The notes under the pieces are model-generated. The model had not been told where the DNA came from. It saw only the letters and a list, made by a program, of their open reading frames with translations, and searched no databases. 64,000 bases of DNA, taken from positions 28,867,166 to 28,931,165 of the forward strand of contig CM060083.1 of the NCBI GenBank assembly GCA_030533445.1, given 5' to 3'. Source of the stretch: Cyprinodon diabolis (lineage: Eukaryota; Chordata; Actinopteri; Cyprinodontiformes; Cyprinodontidae). A program made the position numbers and the translations under genes. The stretch's first letter is position 1. Each line of letters starts with the position of its first letter. This document shows, piece after piece, positions 58,364 to 64,000 of this stretch.

Positions 58364-61300
58364 GTAAGTATTGTGTTAACTAACTTTTTGCTCTCTGATT
58401 TAAATCATATTTGTTATTTGCCTTAAATTAATTTAACAGAAAAAAATGTCTTTCTCATCTAAATATATAAAAGGAAACTGTGCAATACAACATTAGAGTC
58501 ACATTTCTATGTCAGGTGCATGTTTAAAGATCATTTGTATTTTTTTCCCCATGGTCCTACATTGCATTATATTCAGAGCTTGCAGTACTTTTTTGTAGGA
58601 AAAAAATGACTGAAATTCTTACTAATAGATCCTTAATGATCTTTTCAATAAAGTCACTGGTTTAAGAGTAGTATCTCTAACACTCGTATGATATGAATAA
58701 CTAGGCAAAATATGTCAAAACTACTGGGAGTATTAATGTAAATTTAGTAGAAAATTGTTTGTATTGCACACAGAAGAGAGAGACAGATGTTAAACCCCCT
58801 GTCTGAACCAGTACTCAGTGCTGTCATAGTTGATAGAGAATGAAGATGAAAGGTCTATGAGGTGAGATCTGGGGTTTTAGCCCAACAGTCTTATAGCAAT
58901 AGATATAAAGCTGTGGTTGAACCTTGCTGCGTTGCTCAACAGTCTATGTTGTTTATTTCTATGTGTCCAAATGAGACAAAGCAGTGTTCTAATAAGTTTT
59001 TAGTCTGTGCTTTTAGGATAAGTTGAATTTCAGACATGATGATAAACTGTATACAATTAACTTTAAAAATATAGATAATGTAGAATGTTAATCTTGGTTG
59101 GTTAATTGGTTTGTTTTAATTTGTGTTATAATATTCCCTGCCTGATTTTCTTCTGTCAGTCCGCCTCTGTATAACAGTCTACAAGTGACTTTATATATAC
59201 ACTTTGTATATATACATACAGTAATTTGAACTGAAAATTTTTCATAAATATCAAGTAGGAAAAATTGAAAGGAACAATCTGTCATGAGATTAAATTGCTA
59301 ATAGTAGTTTCCTGGTCACCAAGTATAGCCGTGGGTTTTCCGACTTAAAAAGGTTAGGTTGGGTTTGATGCTGTTTGCACACGCATACAACTTACTTTTT
59401 TTTTTCTTCTAATTATATGTTCCAAATTCATTATGTATTTTTGCTTCAATGCATGCAGCAGCTTATCACCAAAGCAAATTGCTTTGCTTGACAAAAAAGC
59501 TGTTTCTGATGGTCTGCTTCTGAAGCTGGCAGAAATAGTTCTGATATCCCTTTAAGTTTAAGGTTGCAGTTTTTATGATACTCCAATGTCCTTTTTGCTT
59601 GATAGGACTGAATGACTATTACCTAATTTCACTAAAGATAATCCAAGGTCAGCTCTAATTGAACCACAGTTGGAGTATCTTTAGTGATATACAGTAATCA
59701 TCTTTTTATGTGAGTTTAAAACAGTTGCCTTTTTAAACCCTGTTTTTCTGGCTGATGTGTATTCAGTAATGAATATCTCTGCATTATTACCATTATATAG
59801 AGAGTTAATCAGGTTGCTATTAGGCTCCACTAAACCACAAAAAGCCTCCTTTGTGGATCAGCTACATGAAGGAAATTAGAACAAGAACCAGCTGCTATAC
59901 TGCGTACTTAGATTTGAATTGGCTGTTTTAGCTGCACACAAGGACAGCCCCTCCCCCTGCTGCATTTTGCTGAGTGATTAAATGGACCTGCAGATCAAAT
60001 TTGACAATTATCCTGAGGACCCAGGCTGCTCATAAGGGGATCTCTTTAGAGATTGGGGTGCTGACTAGATTGCCACCCCATTGACCCTGAGCAATGATGG
60101 TGCTTGGAAAATCTAGAGCTGTTATTAATATATCCATACCGCGCTGCTCTTTCACCACTTAGTGTGTGTGCTCTGTCCCTCGACCATTGCTCTCCTGGCC
60201 TTTGGTAAACACTCTTACTCTATCCCCTGGGATCGCAGCAGGCTAGAGTAAACAGTGATTTGTGGTCTTTATATGTTCTGCTGCTTTCAGCACAACGAAG
60301 ACCCCATTTTTGCAACACCAATGAGATTCTGTCAAATCCACATATCATAATTCCATAAAAAGCTGGGGAAAGACGTTTTCTGTTTTGAAAGATGCCCTCT
60401 GGTTTTGATTTTTTTCAATGACGTGATGTTTTAGCTCTGTTCCAACAGGGGTGGTGGTTGTAAAGAACCCAAAGGCCGAAAAGGGAGACACTGGTGGAGC
60501 AGAAATAAAGATGTTTAGTGATACAATAAGCAACTTATAAAAACAAACTCCCAAGATCCAAAAACAGAGCTGAAGATCACAAAAGAAGTTAAATCCAAAA
60601 CAATAAAGGATATAAATAAGCAATGTACTTTCCCATGGTAAGAACTCAGAAGGGGAAAAAAATGTTCAAAAACAAAAAGTTCTTATTTGAGTTTGTTTAA
60701 ACAGCATGTGTGCAGTTTTATAATCTTACTCAGAGGCCACCAAACTCTTGTGATCAGTTCACAGACCCTCTAGTCAGAGCCCTAAATGATTTAAAGATCT
60801 CGGATGAGAATGTGCAGTGTAAAGTCAGTCGGACTAGAGCAGACTGGTCTTTTTTTGTCTTGATTTCATGGATCCATAAACCAGTCGTTATCAGTTTTGA
60901 ACATAAGCTCAATCCAGCTTTGATTTGTAGGAGGTCAATATCGTCCACACCATACTAGTAAGTATATTTCCCCTGATGCTTTGCGAAACTGATGTTTGAC
61001 TAGGCCTCTCTAAAAAAACCTCAGACATCCACTTGAGATGCTGTTAAATTATCTATATTGATTGTATAGGCCACTAGAATCTCTCTACTCTGGTGTTAAT
61101 GGCTTCTTGTTATAGTAAATTGTAATGAAAGCAGTCATATTTTCAATGAGAGCCATCTTAGTTTAGTGTGTGCATGGTTTTAAAACCATAAATAAAATAT
61201 GGTTTTAAAGTTTCTCTTTGCATTTATTCTGATCATGATATTGAAACCAACCATATAATCTAAAACATCTTTTATGTAACATCAAGGACTGTAAAAAAAA

Positions 61301-62230
61301 ACAAAAAAAAAAACACCACTTTATGTCACCATAAATGTCACCATTTTGCAACTGAAAAGTTTAGTTTTAAGCCCAATGACCAGTAAACTTTCATCTCTTC
61401 TATTATGCATTATAGCAATTTCATTCCAGGAATCTGGATTTAGGGAGGGTTATGTTAACGTGGGAAAATATTCAGTAGAAATATTTGTCATTTCTTGTAC
61501 TTTGGTTTTGTTTTTGTTTTGACACAGACTTGGCAACTCATGCTACGTTTTTGTTCACTTTAAGATCCATGTTCATCTGTCTCTTCTTTAACTGTGCTTC
61601 CTTTTTAGGCTGAAGTGCAATGTGCGGGGACATGATGTTTAACTGAAAGTATTGTTTGGATTTGTTGAAGACATTTAGTAATTATCCAACAACTTCATGA
61701 CCCTAAGAATAGGTGGTTTTCCAATTTAGGTTTAGATGTAGCGTTATGCAGATTTATCTCTATTTTTTCAGTGATTCATTATTTAACTAATGATAAAGAA
61801 ATAAGAATGCGGCATAGTTCAAATCAAGAAAAAAAAAAAGAAACTGACTTACTGTCATGTTAAACAAGTATAAACACGTATATTATCATTTGGTGAATTA
61901 AATACATAAACCACTAAAATACCATATTTGAGTTACAAATTTAAATAAATGTAACAGCATTACAGGTGCTCAAAATATTTTGTATAATTTCTAAAATTAT
62001 GACCACATTTATCATTGATCTAAACCTATTCACACTCTATTTCAATCTCCTTCAAACCAGAAAGTATCTTTTTAGGTAAAAAAAACAAAAACTACTGTAA
62101 GTGATTAATTGTCCAGCAGACAGCGTTCATTCCTGTCATGGGAAATTTGCTAAGATTGCTGCTATTTACCACACAGTTTATATATATTTAAAAGCTGCCA
62201 GATATCCAAATACAATAAACGTTTTTGCAA

Positions 62231-62586
62231 TGAGTAGCACTGCTGTCTTGCAGCAAGAAGGTTCCAGGTTTGATTCCCGGTCCAGGGTCTTTCTGCATGG
62301 AGTTTGCATGTTCTTCCTTAGTATGTGTGGGTTATCTCCGGGTACCCCTGCTTCCTCCCACAGTCCAAAAACATGACTGTTAGGTTAAGTGGCTTCTCTA
62401 AAGTCCCCTTAGGTGTGAGTGTGTGTGTGAATTGTTGTTTTCCTGGTTGCTTCTGTGTTGCCCTGCAATGGACTTTCGATCTGTCCAGGGTGGACTCTGC
62501 CTCTCGCCTATAGACAGCTGGAGATAGGCACCGGCACCCCTCGCAACCTAGCTTGGGGTAAGCGTGACGGAAAATAGATGGATGGA
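62231..62586 (+). mobile_element. Fish interspersed repeat with tRNA-like head and GATG tail
   Basis: Starts AGTAGCACTGCTGTCTTGCA, has a B-box-like GGTTTGATTCC near 62267, then TGCATGGAGTTTGCATGTTC, CCTCCCACAGTCCAAAAACA and GCCCTGCAATGGAC, and ends AATAGATGGATGGA. This block order is a very common fish repeat. Class (SINE or other) not settled by eye. Confidence 0.65.
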
Positions 62587-63153
62587 CCTTAATTTATTAA
62601 ATGCTCAAACCTTTACATTTAAAGGAAGATGCAAAAAATAGAAAAATAGTTGAAAAAAGTATTATGAAAGTTGTTTTCAATTTAACTGGTTAGAAAAGAT
62701 GAGTCTGGAAGCCCTTTTTAACCATATCCTGTTATTTGACTAACCAATGTTACTTAGCATAGTTCTAAATTAATAACTTGTTTGAGATGTGGTGGTTTGA
62801 AAAGCACCTGCAGACGTTACATTCAAATAATTGTTATGCACAGAATATTTTGCAAATCTTGGCATGAAACATTTTTCACAGCAAAAAAGAAATGACAGCC
62901 TAGTTAAGCTAGAGATCACAATGTTTATGCTAAAAAATAAGATGCACTTAGAGTTAATGCTAGAGTGTTTTATTGGCCATAACTAAGTATTTGTTTAATT
63001 TCTCTGTATCTTCCTAGTATTTTAGCGGCAAAATCATGGTTTCCTCAGGGTTCAGTTTTTGGCCGAATTGTTGTGTTTTATTTTGACAATTTATTTATAT
63101 CTTCTCTTAAAGCTATGTCTATTACAATATGATTTTTCAGCGATCTTAAACAG

Positions 63154-63650
63154 CAGTGTAAATTAAATTTTTCCGATTCCAATACCAGTATCAGAAATGT
63201 CTCTGATACTGCCAAAAATTCTGGCATCGGTATCGGCGAAAACTGGAGTCATTCCTTACATTTTTAAAACAAACGTTACTCGTTAGTCTTGGCTTCAGTT
63301 TAATGTTTATAAATATTTATTTCACGTCATGTGCGCCATCTGATGCAGATCGTTGGCGCCATCCACATCTAGTGAAAACTAGTGTAATTAGATGAGTCTT
63401 TAACGCAAACACTCATTGGTTAGCTAAAGGAAATCATCAGAAGCTAGCAGGTGTTCTTCAAACTGCAAACATGAATTGTCTATGCCATGCTACAATGTCG
63501 GATTCAGAAAAAGATGTAGAAATGTCTGAAAGGTCGGACACAGGCGACAGCGTATCGAGAGATGGAGACGGAGACCAACAAGACCTCCCTCATCCTTGAC
63601 TCTATCTCAAACATTTTTTCGAAATAGTCGAAAAATTGAGCTTTCAATTC
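63154..63650 (+). repeat. Candidate 5' piece of a hAT-type element
   Basis: GGCATCGGTATCGGCGAAAA near 63222 resembles terminal sequence of fish hAT repeats. A short acidic frame at 63495-63599 (MSDSEKDVEMSERSDTGDS) could be the first transposase exon of such an element. It ends in a stop after 34 codons. No other end was seen. Confidence 0.3.
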
Positions 63651-64000
63651 ATATAGTGACATCTGGCTGTTTTTTTAAGGTTGCTTTATACTTGAGTAAA
63701 GATGTCAAGTTGATACTTTTACCAGAGTCTTTTTAAATTGCAGTATCTATACTTCGACTTAAGTAACAAATGTGTGTACTTTTGACACCACTGTAAAACA
63801 GGGAACATTAACCTTGTTAACAGCCACTGCTTCAAACATCTGGTGTAAAATGCAAAGGTCATCATGAACCCCTAATTTCATTCTACTACTTCCTTCACCA
63901 TAAAGTATGGCCTGGGGATTAATATTGATTGTTGATTACGTTGAATTAAATTACCTTCATTTTCAAAATAAGCTAATTTAGATTGTAATATGTTTATGCT

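Larger units (their letters stand above)
58364..64000 (+). other. itga9 intron 26 (5' part, at least 5.6 kb)
   Basis: AT-rich, no exon found. Contains a SINE-like repeat at 62231 and a possible hAT 5' end near 63154 (listed separately). 58364-62230 and 62587-63150 show no recognised repeat or gene. Confidence 0.75.

Overview
The window is vertebrate nuclear DNA, almost certainly from a teleost fish. It carries one host gene, integrin alpha-9 (itga9), read on the + strand. The gene runs off both edges. Twenty-four coding exons can be placed to the base between 401 and 58363. All have GT-AG borders and their phases chain without a break into 852 codons. By comparison with the mammalian gene (28 exons, from memory) they are exons 3 to 26. 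Missing upstream are the signal peptide and first propeller blade. Missing downstream are the transmembrane helix and cytoplasmic tail. The protein order is: beta-propeller with three calcium-binding FG-GAP loops (exons 3-13), thigh (about 14-17), calf-1 (about 18-21), calf-2 (about 22-26). The teleost call rests on itga9 divergence from mammals plus fish-type Tc1, hAT, LINE and SINE-like repeats. The species cannot be named.

Layout: 1-4217 holds exons 3-5. Intron 5 (4218-10347) is rich in decayed repeats, including a RecQ-type helicase relic. 10348-18833 is exon-dense (exons 6-15). Intron 15 (18834-40748, 21.9 kb) contains an apparently intact Tc1-type transposon (31932-33179), long microsatellites and a LINE 3' end. 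40749-52166 carries exons 16-23, with a Sleeping-Beauty-like IR/DR Tc1 copy in intron 16 (41633-43209) whose transposase frame is broken by one stop codon. Intron 23 (52167-57834) contains a 2.5-kb hAT element (53678-56154) that keeps its spliced N-terminal exons and C-terminal dimerisation domain but lacks the catalytic middle. Exons 24-26 follow at 57835-58363, and the rest is intron 26.

The three best-preserved transposons are all antisense to itga9, so their own coding and splice signals do not face the host transcript. I found no RNA gene, CRISPR array, operon or second host gene. I see no previously undescribed system here. The most notable items are the intact Tc1 copy, the single-stop IR/DR copy, and the internally deleted hAT with a long CpG-rich hairpin beside its start codon.
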